Source: Paraburkholderia diazotrophica
Lineage (GTDB): Bacteria; Pseudomonadota; Gammaproteobacteria; Burkholderiales; Burkholderiaceae
Direction: 5' to 3'
Assembly (NCBI RefSeq): GCF_900108945.1
Contig: NZ_FNYE01000003.1
Location: forward strand, 124,001 to 188,000
Length of the DNA: 64,000 nt
Position numbers and translations under genes: made by a program. The notes under the pieces were generated by a model. The model had not been told where the DNA came from. It was given only the letters and a program-made list of their open reading frames with translations, and ran no database searches. Shown piece by piece: positions 22,712-30,472 of this stretch. Positions within the stretch are counted from its first letter, which is position 1. Every line of letters begins with the position of its first letter.

Positions 22712-24004
22712 GTGACGACGGCTGCGACTCACCGTGCGATCGAGGCAGTCTGGCGGATCGAATCCGCGAAGGTCATCGCTCATGTCGCGCGAATCGTGCG
22801 GGACGTGGGCGTCGCCGAGGAGCTGGCGCAGGACGCGCTGGTCGCCGCGCTCGAAACGTGGCCCGACGCGGGCGTGCCCGACAACCCCGGAGCATGGCTG
22901 ATGGCGACCGCGAAGAACCGCGCGCTCGACCGCTGGCGGCAGGACGCGCTGCACGCGCGCAAGCACCAGGAGCTCGGCGCGGACATGGACGCGATGGAGG
23001 CGCACATCGTGCCGGATTTCGTCGATGCACTCGACGCCGCGCGCGCCGACGACATCGGCGACGATCTGCTGCGGCTCGTGTTCACCGCGTGTCACCCGGT
23101 GCTGTCGAAGGACGCGCGCGTCGCGCTCACGCTGCGCCTGCTCGGCGGCCTCACGACGGACGAAATCGCGCGCGCGTTTCTGGTGCCCGAGCCGACCATC
23201 GCGCAACGCATCGTGCGCGCGAAGAAGACGCTCGCGGCGGCGAAAGTGCCGTTCGAAGTGCCGCAGGCGAACGATCGCGCGGTGCGGCTCGCGTCGGTGC
23301 TCGAAGTGATCTATCTGGTCTTCAACGAAGGCTACTCGGCGACGGCAGGCGACGACTGGATGCGTCCTTCGCTATGCGAAGAAGCCCTGCGTCTCGGGCG
23401 CGTGCTGGCCGGCCTGATGCCTGACGAAAGCGAAGTGCACGGCCTCGTCGCGTTGATGGAGATTCAGGCATCGCGCACGCATGCGCGCGTCGATCCGCAA
23501 GGGCGGCCCGTGCTGCTGCTCGATCAGGACCGCAGCCGCTGGGACCCGCTCTTGATCCGGCGCGGGCTCGCCGCGCTGGATCGCTCGGAGGCGCTCGACG
23601 GCATGAGCGGTCCGTACACGTTGCAGGCGGCGCTCGCCGCGTGTCACGCGCGCGCCCGCACAGCCGCCGATACCGACTGGACGCAGATCGTCGCGCTCTA
23701 CGATGCGCTTGCCGAAGTTGCGCCGTCGCCCGTCGTCGAGCTGAATCGCGCTGTTGCTGTCGGCATGGCGTATGGGCCGACGGCGGCGCTGGAAATCGTC
23801 GATGGACTGGTGGGCGAACCGTCGCTGAAAAACTATCACTGGCTGCCGAGCGTGCGGGGCGACCTGCTCGCAAAGCTCGGCCGCAACGACGAAGCGCGCG
23901 CCGAGTTCGAACGCGCCGCTTCGATGACGCGCAATGCACGCGAACGCGAACTGCTGCTCGAACGCGCGCGCGAAATGAGCGGCGCACCACGACACATGCA
24001 GTAG
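22712..24004 (+). CDS. ECF42-type RNA polymerase sigma factor with C-terminal extension
   Basis: Sigma factor of 430 residues. Region 2 is seen in VARIVRDVGVAEELAQDALVA and PGAWLMATAKNRALDRWRQ, region 4 in LRLLGGLTTDEIARAFLVPE followed by IAQRIVRAKKTL. About 230 further residues with helical-repeat (TPR-like) features, including EGYSATAGDDWMRPSLCEEA and NYHWLPSVRGDLLAKLGRND, replace an anti-sigma factor. This architecture and the DGPF neighbours define ECF42. GTG 22712 starts MTTAATHRAIEAVWRIESAK with GAGG upstream. The extension is thought to control activity. Confidence 0.9.
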   Translation: MTTAATHRAIEAVWRIESAKVIAHVARIVRDVGVAEELAQDALVAALETWPDAGVPDNPGAWLMATAKNRALDRWRQDALHARKHQELGADMDAMEAHIVPDFVDALDAARADDIGDDLLRLVFTACHPVLSKDARVALTLRLLGGLTTDEIARAFLVPEPTIAQRIVRAKKTLAAAKVPFEVPQANDRAVRLASVLEVIYLVFNEGYSATAGDDWMRPSLCEEALRLGRVLAGLMPDESEVHGLVALMEIQASRTHARVDPQGRPVLLLDQDRSRWDPLLIRRGLAALDRSEALDGMSGPYTLQAALAACHARARTAADTDWTQIVALYDALAEVAPSPVVELNRAVAVGMAYGPTAALEIVDGLVGEPSLKNYHWLPSVRGDLLAKLGRNDEARAEFERAASMTRNARERELLLERAREMSGAPRHMQ

Positions 24005-24051
24005 GCGCTTTGAGTTGCCGTCGAGACGCGCTTCGCGTTGGCGTCGGCGCA

Positions 24052-24213
24052 TCAACTCGTGACGCGCGCGAACACCATGCGCGCGAATGGAATCACGTGC
24101 TCGCCCGCGACCATGCCTGGCAAGCCGATTAACGCGACGATGGGCGGCGCGGGCGATTTCACGTCGATGACGTTGTACAGCAGGCCGACGGCAACGCCCG
24201 CCGCCAGCGACAC
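24052..24213 (-). CDS. XapX-domain micro-protein
   Basis: Short leftward frame of about 53 residues: SLAAGVAVGLLYNVIDVKSP, then APPIVALIGLPGMVAGEHVI and PFARMVFARVTS before a TGA. This is the XapX domain, a tiny two-helix membrane protein family, with the core SPAPPxxALxGLxGM. No ATG is available; GTG 24213 is the best start, though codons upstream (RKKAYIV) also look like the family's N-terminus, so the true start may be lost or unusual. It lies 44 bp after the quinone oxidoreductase gene on the same strand. Confidence 0.6.
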   Translation of the reverse strand: MSLAAGVAVGLLYNVIDVKSPAPPIVALIGLPGMVAGEHVIPFARMVFARVTS

Positions 24214-24256
24214 GATATAGGCTTTCTTACGAGTCGCCGGAAGTGATGACGTTGCG

Positions 24257-25213
24257 TCACATCGCGATGACGACGCGCCCGCGCGTGCCGCCCGCGACGG
24301 CCGCGTAAGCGTCGCGTGCCTGTTCCAGCGCGAAGTTGTGCGCGATCGAAGGCGCCTGCAATCTGCCGCTCTCGAACACGGAGGCCAGCTCCGTCATCAT
24401 CCGCGCGGAGTCGGCGACGCCGAGCTTCGCGCTATCCGCGCCGAAGAGCTGCGTTTCGTTGTGGTAGAAGTCGATCAGGTCGAAGTCGACGCGCCGTTTG
24501 CCCGTCGCGCTGATCTCGACGACGCGGCCGCGCCACTTCGCGAGCTTGAGCGCCGTCTCGAACGCGACGCCGCCGACCGCGTCGTACACGACGTCCGCGC
24601 CGCCGAGTTCCTTGACGCGCCGCGCGGCGTTGTCGTCGATCGGCACGTAGTGGTCGATCAGACGGCCGGCGGGCGAATCCGCATCGGGCTCGCGCCGATC
24701 GACGGCGATTACCCGGCAGCCGCGCGACTTCGCGATCTGCACGACCGCGCCGCCAACACCTCCGCTCGCGCCGATGACGGCAACCGTTTCGCCCGCGACC
24801 AGCTGCGCGTAATCGATCACACCCAGCCACGCGACCACGAAGTTCACGCCGATCGCCGCCGCCTGTTCGTGCGTCAGCGAATGAGGCTTGCGCGACAGCG
24901 CGGCCGCGGGAATCTTGATGAACTGCGCGTGCGTGCCGTCGCGCGTGAAGCCGATGTCGCCGCCCGTGCCCCATACGTCGGCGCCGATCCAGTCAGCCGG
25001 GCCCTCGACCACGACGCCGCTGAAGTCGCGCCCCGGAATGCGCGGCAGCGTGGTGTGCGCGAAGTGGCCGGACAGATTCTTCACGTCGCTCGGATTTACC
25101 GAGGCCGCTTTCACTTGCACGATGGCGCTTTCGCTATCGACGGCGGGCGTAGGGACGTCGACGTAGTCGAGGACTTCGGGACCGCCAAAAGACTTGAACT
25201 GGATCGCTTTCAT
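24257..25213 (-). CDS. Zinc-type alcohol dehydrogenase-like quinone oxidoreductase
   Basis: Enzyme of 318 residues of the medium-chain dehydrogenase superfamily. It opens MKAIQFKSFGGPEVLDYVDV, has the GroES-like segment PGRDFSGVVVEGP and the NAD(P)H-binding glycine motif VIGASGGVGGAVVQIAKSRG. The structural and catalytic zinc cysteines are missing, so it belongs to the zeta-crystallin/quinone oxidoreductase group, which reduces quinones or enones with NADPH. It is followed by the XapX gene. Substrate unknown. Confidence 0.88.
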   Translation of the reverse strand: MKAIQFKSFGGPEVLDYVDVPTPAVDSESAIVQVKAASVNPSDVKNLSGHFAHTTLPRIPGRDFSGVVVEGPADWIGADVWGTGGDIGFTRDGTHAQFIKIPAAALSRKPHSLTHEQAAAIGVNFVVAWLGVIDYAQLVAGETVAVIGASGGVGGAVVQIAKSRGCRVIAVDRREPDADSPAGRLIDHYVPIDDNAARRVKELGGADVVYDAVGGVAFETALKLAKWRGRVVEISATGKRRVDFDLIDFYHNETQLFGADSAKLGVADSARMMTELASVFESGRLQAPSIAHNFALEQARDAYAAVAGGTRGRVVIAM

Positions 25214-25409
25214 TGCCGCTCCTGGATGCTGTCGGATTCGATGGATTCGCTTGCCGCGTCGCACGGGCGATGCAGCGTATGGCGGCAGTCTAGGTGACAG
25301 GCACGACGCCGTTCAGACAAGTGCTTTCGAATATCGGACAGACGGCACGGGAAGCGGTATCGTCGAGCTTCGCTCATTTACTCACGACGATTCACCGGAA
25401 ACGATCGCC

Positions 25410-26150
25410 ATGCGTGACGATGCCAGTCCAACGTTAGACATCGTCGGCGTGGACGGCTGCAAGGGCGGCTGGTATGCCGTCATGCAGGACGCGCGGACGG
25501 GTGCGATTTCGGTGCGCATCTGCGCGTCGTTTGCCGATGTGCTCGCGTGGGCCACCGCGCCCGCCATCGTGGCCGTCGATATGCCGATCGGGCTGTCGTC
25601 GTCCGGCTATCGCGCGTGCGATGCCGAAGCGAGGAAGCGGCTCAAATGGCCGCGCAGCGCGTCGGTGTTCCAGACGCCTGTGCGTCAGGCGCTCGACGCG
25701 GAATCGTTCCGGCAAGCGTGCGAACTGAACCGCGAAGCCACGGGGAAAGGCATTTCGCAACAGGCCTTCAACATACTTCCCAAGATCGCCGACGTCGATC
25801 AAGCGTTGCGGGCAAGCGCGCGCGACGTATCGCGTGTGTTCGAGGTTCATCCCGAGCTGGCCTTCATGCAGCTTCAGGCGGAGCAAGGCGGTGAGGAGAC
25901 TGGATTGATCGAAGGAAAGACGACGGCGGACGGGCACGCTCGAAGAAAAGCGCTGCTCGCCCCCGTGTTCGGCGCGTCGCTGCAAGCCGCGCTCGATGAG
26001 CGCATTTCGCGCCATGTGCAGAAAGACGATGTGCTCGATGCGTTTGCCGTGCTGTGGAGCGCCCGGCGCATCGCGAAGGGCAGCGCGGTCATGCTGCCCG
26101 ACGAAGAACCACGCGACGGCACCGGCCTGCCGATGGTCATTCGCTACTGA
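25410..26150 (+). CDS. DUF429 (RNase H-fold) protein
   Basis: Protein of 246 residues. LDIVGVDGCKGGWYAVMQDA and IVAVDMPIGLSSSGYRACDA are the two conserved aspartate motifs of DUF429, predicted to be nuclease-like with an RNase H fold. Further on, FEVHPELAFMQLQ and HVQKDDVLDAFAVLWSARRI complete the family pattern. No biochemical function is established. The start MRDDASPTLD at 25410 is preferred over a much longer frame starting in the upstream divergent gene. Confidence 0.82.
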   Translation: MRDDASPTLDIVGVDGCKGGWYAVMQDARTGAISVRICASFADVLAWATAPAIVAVDMPIGLSSSGYRACDAEARKRLKWPRSASVFQTPVRQALDAESFRQACELNREATGKGISQQAFNILPKIADVDQALRASARDVSRVFEVHPELAFMQLQAEQGGEETGLIEGKTTADGHARRKALLAPVFGASLQAALDERISRHVQKDDVLDAFAVLWSARRIAKGSAVMLPDEEPRDGTGLPMVIRY

Positions 26151-26229
26151 CTTCGCACTGCGCGGGCGCGCAAACTCGCGCGATCGCCGCGACGCAAGCG
26201 CAGCATCACGAGCATCGCGGCGATAGCGA

Positions 26230-26523
26230 TTACTCCGCGCCGCGCACGATGCGCAAGTCGCGCTCGACGGCATTGCCGAGCGCAGCCAGCGCCTTCTTGT
26301 ACGCTTCGCTGTCGTAGGCCGCGACGGCCTGCTCGTACGTCGGAAACTCGATGACGACCGTCCGTTCCTTCAAGCCCTGTTCGCGCACTTCGTCGGCGGC
26401 GCCGCGCACGATGAACTTGCCGCCCGCAGCCGTTATGGCGGGCGCCGCGAGTTGCGCATAGGCCGCCAGCGCCGATGCGTCATTCGTCTTCCGGTAGACA
26501 GTGACCCAGTATCCCTTGCTCAT
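26230..26523 (-). CDS. DUF1330 family protein
   Basis: Protein of 97 residues with the dimeric alpha/beta barrel typical of DUF1330. It begins MSKGYWVTVYRKTNDASALA and contains ERTVVIEFPTYEQAVAAYDS and AYKKALAALGNAVERDLRIV, the hallmark order of this family. Function unknown. Upstream, in the 153-bp gap, GACAGGC and GCCTGTC form a 7-base hairpin around 26561-26578. Confidence 0.85.
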   Translation of the reverse strand: MSKGYWVTVYRKTNDASALAAYAQLAAPAITAAGGKFIVRGAADEVREQGLKERTVVIEFPTYEQAVAAYDSEAYKKALAALGNAVERDLRIVRGAE

Positions 26524-26676
26524 TTCACGTTTCCTCATGTTTAAGGTTTGGCCGTAGCGGCGACAGGCATCCGCCTGTCCGTGCCGCCGACGCTCCCGAA
26601 TTCTCGCTCAACAGCGGCGAGCGCGCTTGCCGAAACTGCCGCCGCGCCCCCGATAGCGCGAAGAAGGCCCGTCGCT

Positions 26677-27480
26677 TCAGGACTTCATCCCGGCCGACAC
26701 GGCAAGCGTCGCGTGCGGATCGAAGTCGGTCGGCGGCGCGCCGAGCTCGCGGCGGAACATGTCGCTGAAGCTGCCCGGCAGATAGCCGAGCGAGCGCACG
26801 ATGCTGCCGACGGCACGCCCTTCCGCGAGCCCCGACACCGCGACGGCCAGTTGCACCTGCCTGCGCCATTCCGCGAATCCGATGCCCAGCTCGCGCGTGA
26901 AGAGCCGCGGAAGCGTCCGCACGCTCGCGCCCGCGGACGCCGCGTGCTGCTCGAAGCTGATTGCATTCGACGGATCGTCGATCACCGCGCGGCACAGCGC
27001 ATCGAGCCTGCGGTCCGATGCATCGGGCAGCGGAATGCGCAGCGACGAGCGCGGCGCATGCGCGAGCTCGAGCATCGCGAGCCGGTATGCGGCGCCGAGA
27101 TAATCGTCGTCGCGTGTGCGCGCCTTTTCGTGTTCGGCGATCGACGCAATCAGCTCGCGCAACAGGCCGTTGATCTCGAACACATCGCTGTGCGCGCTCA
27201 GATGGCCGATGCTGCGGTCCTGCAGATACAGGTTGCGCATCTCGACGTCGCTCATCATGTGGATCGAGTGCTCGGTGCCAGCGGGCAACCAGACGGCGCG
27301 CTGCGGCGGAACGACGAGCGCCTCGCGCCCGACTTCGACCCACATTACGCCCGAGACGGCATACAGCACCTGCGCCCACGTATGCGAATGCGGGTCGATG
27401 CGCAGACCGCGCGGATACCGCCGCGCGAGCGAGCGGCCTTCGGCATCGTCGTGCAAGGCAGGCGGACGGACTTGCGGCAT
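26677..27480 (-). CDS. AraC-family regulator with cupin N-terminus
   Basis: Regulator of 267 residues. The N-terminal cupin is seen in RIDPHSHTWAQVLYAVSG and VWLPAGTEHSIHMMSDV, the C-terminal double HTH in ISFEQHAASAGASVRTLPRL and RAVGSIVRSLGYLPGSFSDM, followed by FRRELGAPPTDF. This is the arrangement of the small AraC group that senses a ligand through the cupin. Target unknown. It reads toward the DUF1330 gene and follows the iron permease-like gene by 3 bp, so both may share a transcript. Confidence 0.88.
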   Translation of the reverse strand: MPQVRPPALHDDAEGRSLARRYPRGLRIDPHSHTWAQVLYAVSGVMWVEVGREALVVPPQRAVWLPAGTEHSIHMMSDVEMRNLYLQDRSIGHLSAHSDVFEINGLLRELIASIAEHEKARTRDDDYLGAAYRLAMLELAHAPRSSLRIPLPDASDRRLDALCRAVIDDPSNAISFEQHAASAGASVRTLPRLFTRELGIGFAEWRRQVQLAVAVSGLAEGRAVGSIVRSLGYLPGSFSDMFRRELGAPPTDFDPHATLAVSAGMKS

Positions 27481-27483
27481 CGG

Positions 27484-27966
27484 TCACGGCCGTTTCGTAT
27501 GGCGCCGGGCGCTGTCGTTATCGCGGCGGCTGCCTTCGTCATCGTCGTCGCTTTCATCGATGAACGGCGAGTCGGTGTCGACGCCGCCCGAGCGCAGCGC
27601 GTTGCGCGCGTCTTCGGCAAGTTGCTCGTAGCGCCGGCGAAAGCGCGTGAGCTCCTTTTCGTTCAGCTCCTCCAGATCGAGCAGCGCATTGTGCGCGCCG
27701 TCGAGCGCGCGGATCAGCTCGTCGAGCTTGATCTGCATCGCGGCCGTATCGCGGTTTTGCGTGTTCTGGATCAGGAACACCATCAGGAAGGTGACGATCG
27801 TCGTCGACGTGTTGATCACCAGTTGCCAGGTATCGCTGAAATGGAACATCGGTCCGCTGATGGCCCACACGACGACGAGCGCGACCGCGATGACGAACGT
27901 CGCGGGTTTTCCCGCCATCGAGGAAAGACTCGTCGAGAACTTCGAGAACCAGTCGTTGTTCGTCAC
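27484..27966 (-). CDS. Low-affinity iron permease family protein
   Basis: Membrane protein of 160 residues with two hydrophobic helices (TFVIAVALVVVWAISGPMF and TIVTFLMVFLIQNTQNRD), the second leading into the diagnostic QNTQNRDTAAMQIKLDELI of Pfam low-affinity iron permease. A long charged tail (DEELNEKEL, then poly-Asp near DESDDDDEG) may bind metal. Transport activity in bacteria is not proven. GTG 27966, with AGGAG 6 bp upstream, is preferred over GTG 27993. Confidence 0.85.
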   Translation of the reverse strand: MTNNDWFSKFSTSLSSMAGKPATFVIAVALVVVWAISGPMFHFSDTWQLVINTSTTIVTFLMVFLIQNTQNRDTAAMQIKLDELIRALDGAHNALLDLEELNEKELTRFRRRYEQLAEDARNALRSGGVDTDSPFIDESDDDDEGSRRDNDSARRHTKRP

Positions 27967-28142
27967 TCGCGTCTCCTGTTGCGTGAAGGTCACTCCTGAC
28001 GATACCCATTCCCCGGCGCTCGCGCCACCAGGCCGCCGCGCCGAAAAACTTCACGTAATTCGCGACGGATTTTCCTCGCCCGCGCGTTCAAGCAATGAAC
28101 CGGACGATTTTCAGACCGGCAACCGGACCAGGGGAGAACGCA

Positions 28143-28442
28143 ATGAACACGCAGATATTCTTGCGCCTGCTGGCGGCGGGCGTGCTCGCGCTGAGCGCTT
28201 CGGCGGCATTCGCTCAGGTGATCGTCGCGCCGATGGCGCCGCCCCCGCCGCGCGCCGAAGTCGTGCCGCCGCCGCGCGCAGGCTACGCGTGGGACCCGGG
28301 CTACTGGCACTGGGCTCATGGCCGCTATGTGTGGGTGCCGGGACGCTGGCAGGGCGTGCGGGTCGGCTATCGCTGGGTGCCGGGGCATTGGGTCGCGCGC
28401 GGTCCGAACTGGCGCTGGGCGCCAGGCCACTGGGCGCTCTGA
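28143..28442 (+). CDS. WxxGxW-repeat envelope protein
   Basis: Exported protein of 99 residues. The signal peptide MNTQIFLRLLAAGVLALSAS ends around Phe-Ala-Gln; a proline-rich linker (VAPMAPPPPRAEVVPPPRAG) precedes three WxxGxW-type repeats (YAWDPGYWHW, YVWVPGRWQG, YRWVPGHWVA) and a last WRWAPGHW. The YXWxPGxW family is common in Burkholderiales; function unknown, probably envelope-bound. A paralogue is at 33332. A 29-residue lipoprotein gene follows 36 bp downstream. Confidence 0.85.
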   Translation: MNTQIFLRLLAAGVLALSASAAFAQVIVAPMAPPPPRAEVVPPPRAGYAWDPGYWHWAHGRYVWVPGRWQGVRVGYRWVPGHWVARGPNWRWAPGHWAL

Positions 28443-28478
28443 TCGCGCGGCAACGGTGCGTCAAGCAGGGAGGGGACG

Positions 28479-28568
28479 ATGAACAAGCGGCTATTGCTCG
28501 TGTTGCTTACCGTGATGCTGGCGGGTTGTGTGGTGGTGCCGGCGCGGCCGGCCGTCGTCGTGTATTGA
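28479..28568 (+). CDS. 29-residue lipoprotein
   Basis: Micro-protein with an excellent ribosome site (AGGGAGGGG) before ATG 28479. It reads MNKRLLLVLLTVMLAGC with the lipobox Leu-Ala-Gly-Cys at residues 14-17, then VVVPARPAVVVY. After processing only about 13 residues remain, as in entericidin-type mini-lipoproteins. The tail resembles the start of the mature 33332 lipoprotein (CYVVEPARPP), so it may be a shortened relative of the WxxGxW proteins. Confidence 0.7.
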   Translation: MNKRLLLVLLTVMLAGCVVVPARPAVVVY

Positions 28569-28636
28569 TCGGATCGTCGAGCGGATGCGGGCGTCCCGCG
28601 TAGGTGCCGCGAAAGGCGCACATGATAGGGTTCGCT

Positions 28637-28672
28637 GCGTCCATACGGTCCATACGGTCCATGCGGTCCACG
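28637..28672. repeat. 9-bp tandem array, four units
   Basis: Four units of CGGTCCATA (the first GCGTCCATA, the last two diverged to CGGTCCATG and CGGTCCACG) lie between the mini-lipoprotein gene and the sigma gene. The 200-bp gap shows no other obvious feature. Confidence 0.85.
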
Positions 28673-28768
28673 CGAAGTCACCCATGACACGGAGCGACGG
28701 CAAGTGACAGAACGTCTTGTCGCGAGAGAATCCGCGCCGCGCGCGCGGCGCGAGCGGAGCGGCGCGCG

Positions 28769-29335
28769 TTGAGCGGGCACGATCCGGACGCGGAACTGGT
28801 TGCGGGCCTCGGCAGGCAGGAGCCGGCCGCCGTCCGTGTGCTCGTCGCGCGCAAGTTGCCGCGTCTGCTGGCGCTCGCGATGCGGATGCTGGGAGACCGT
28901 ATGGAAGCCGAAGACGTCGCGCAGGAAGCGTTCGTGCGCATCTGGAAGCAGGCGCCGAACTGGCGCGGAGGCGAAGCGCGTTTCGACACGTGGCTGCATC
29001 GCGTCGCGCTGAACCTCTGCTACGACCGTCTGCGCCGGCATCGCGAAGAGCCCGTCGACGCTGTGCCCGACGAAGCCGACCCCGTTGCCGCGCCCGATGC
29101 GCAACTCGAAGCGCAGTCGCGCGACGCACGTGTACGCGCGGCGCTCGCCGCGTTGCCGGCACGTCAGCGCGAGGCGCTCGTGCTCAACTACTACCAGGAA
29201 CTGTCGAACATCGAGGCGGCCGCGTTGATGGGTATCACCGTCGACGCGCTCGAAAGCCTGCTCGCCCGCGCCCGCCGCACTCTGCGCGCTCGACTGGCCG
29301 GCGACGATCTCGCCGGAACGAGGGACTTGCGATGA
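28769..29335 (+). CDS. ECF-type RNA polymerase sigma factor
   Basis: Sigma factor of 188 residues. Region 2: ARKLPRLLALAMRMLGDRME, then AEDVAQEAFVRIWKQAPNW and FDTWLHRVALNLCYDRLRRH; region 4: LAALPARQREALVLNYYQEL with NIEAAALMGITVDALESLLA. The start is a TTG at 28769; no better start is in frame. The gene overlaps the next, a one-helix membrane protein, by 4 bp (ATGA), and that one overlaps a periplasmic sensor-like gene by 4 bp, so the three form a coupled signalling operon. Confidence 0.88.
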   Translation: MSGHDPDAELVAGLGRQEPAAVRVLVARKLPRLLALAMRMLGDRMEAEDVAQEAFVRIWKQAPNWRGGEARFDTWLHRVALNLCYDRLRRHREEPVDAVPDEADPVAAPDAQLEAQSRDARVRAALAALPARQREALVLNYYQELSNIEAAALMGITVDALESLLARARRTLRARLAGDDLAGTRDLR

Positions 29336-29796
29336 CACCAGAGAGATTTCGCGCCATCGTCGATGCATACGGCGCCGACGCGCGCCACTGGCCCGCGGCG
29401 GAGCGGGCGGACGCAAGCGCGTGGGCCGACCAGCATCGGAGCGAAGCTGATGCGCTGCTCGCCGAAGCCGCGCGACTCGATGCGTGGCTCGCGAGCGATA
29501 GCGTCGAAGCGCCGGACGCTGCGTTCATCGAGCGCATTATGGCGTCGGCACCTGCGCCCGCACGGGCATCCGCGAGAAAACGTCCGCGCTGGTTGACGCT
29601 GCCCGGCTGGCGCTCGCGGCACGCCGGACTGTGGTGGTCAGGTGCGGCGTTCGCGGGCGTTGGCCTGATCGGCGGATTCGCGGGCGCGTTCGCCGTGTCT
29701 TTCTTCCTCGTGACGGGCACGCCATCGCCGGCATCGGAATCTTCGTATCTGACAACGGGCTTTGGCGGCAACGCCGCCGATTGGAGTGGCGAATGA
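29332..29796 (+). CDS. Single-pass membrane protein, probable anti-sigma factor
   Basis: Protein of 154 residues: cytosolic part MTPERFRAIVDAYGADARHW with PAAERADASAWADQHRSEAD (helical, acidic), one membrane segment near residues 103-128 (LWWSGAAFAGVGLIGGFAGA) and a short periplasmic tail. Position after an ECF sigma gene with 4-bp overlaps on both sides, size and topology fit an anti-sigma factor. I cannot see the standard ZAS zinc motif, so the assignment rests on context. Confidence 0.65.
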   Translation: MTPERFRAIVDAYGADARHWPAAERADASAWADQHRSEADALLAEAARLDAWLASDSVEAPDAAFIERIMASAPAPARASARKRPRWLTLPGWRSRHAGLWWSGAAFAGVGLIGGFAGAFAVSFFLVTGTPSPASESSYLTTGFGGNAADWSGE

Positions 29797-30347
29797 GCGG
29801 ACGCGGCTGGAAATTTCTGTTGATCGGCTCGCTGGTGCTCAACGTGTTCATGATCGGCGGCGTGGCGGTCGGCGCGTATCAATGGTTCATCGCGCATGGG
29901 CGCACGACGGTCGCCGCGCAGCCGCAGCCGCGCGCGCTGCGCTTCGCGGCGGAAGGGTTGTCGGCGCAACGGCAGCAGCAGTTCGTCGATACGCTGAAGG
30001 CCGCGCGACGCGAGGCTCGGCCCTATGCGCGCGAAGGCCACGAAGAGCGGCGCGAGGTGTTGCGTCTGCTGTCCGCGCCGCAACTGGATCGCGCGGCGCT
30101 CGACACGGCGCTGAACCGCACGCGCGATGCCGATATCGCGTTGCGTTCGCGTGTCGAGCAGAGCGTCGCGGATTTCGCCGCGACGCTGTCGCCCGATGAG
30201 CGCGTGAAGTTCGCCGAAGGACTCAGGGAGCGCGGCCAGTGGCGGATCGCGCAGGCACAGCAACAGGCACAACAGGCAAAGCAGGCGCAGCGACAGCTTG
30301 ATCAGCGCCTTCAGCAGGAGCAAGGCGACGAGCCCGCGAGCGAATGA
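29793..30347 (+). CDS. Periplasmic heavy-metal-sensor/CpxP-like protein
   Basis: Protein of 184 residues anchored by an N-terminal helix (GWKFLLIGSLVLNVFMIGGV). The periplasmic part is helical: LSAQRQQQFVDTLKAARREA, then REVLRLLSAPQLDRAALDTA and FAATLSPDERVKFAEGLRER. This is the layout of the CnrX/RcnR-associated 'heavy-metal resistance' and CpxP family, which bind metal or misfolded proteins and feed an anti-sigma factor. The tail is glutamine-rich (QAQQQAQQAKQAQRQLDQRL). It is the third gene of the sigma operon. Confidence 0.75.
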   Translation: MSGRGWKFLLIGSLVLNVFMIGGVAVGAYQWFIAHGRTTVAAQPQPRALRFAAEGLSAQRQQQFVDTLKAARREARPYAREGHEERREVLRLLSAPQLDRAALDTALNRTRDADIALRSRVEQSVADFAATLSPDERVKFAEGLRERGQWRIAQAQQQAQQAKQAQRQLDQRLQQEQGDEPASE

Positions 30348-30472
30348 ACTGCGCTGCGTCGCCGGGCGAAAAAAACATCGGCGAAACATTGACAACAGCA
30401 GCGACGGGGAAGCGCGGCACGCACCGTTTAACGCACATCGAGAAAGCGCATCACAGCTGAACAGGAGCGAGC

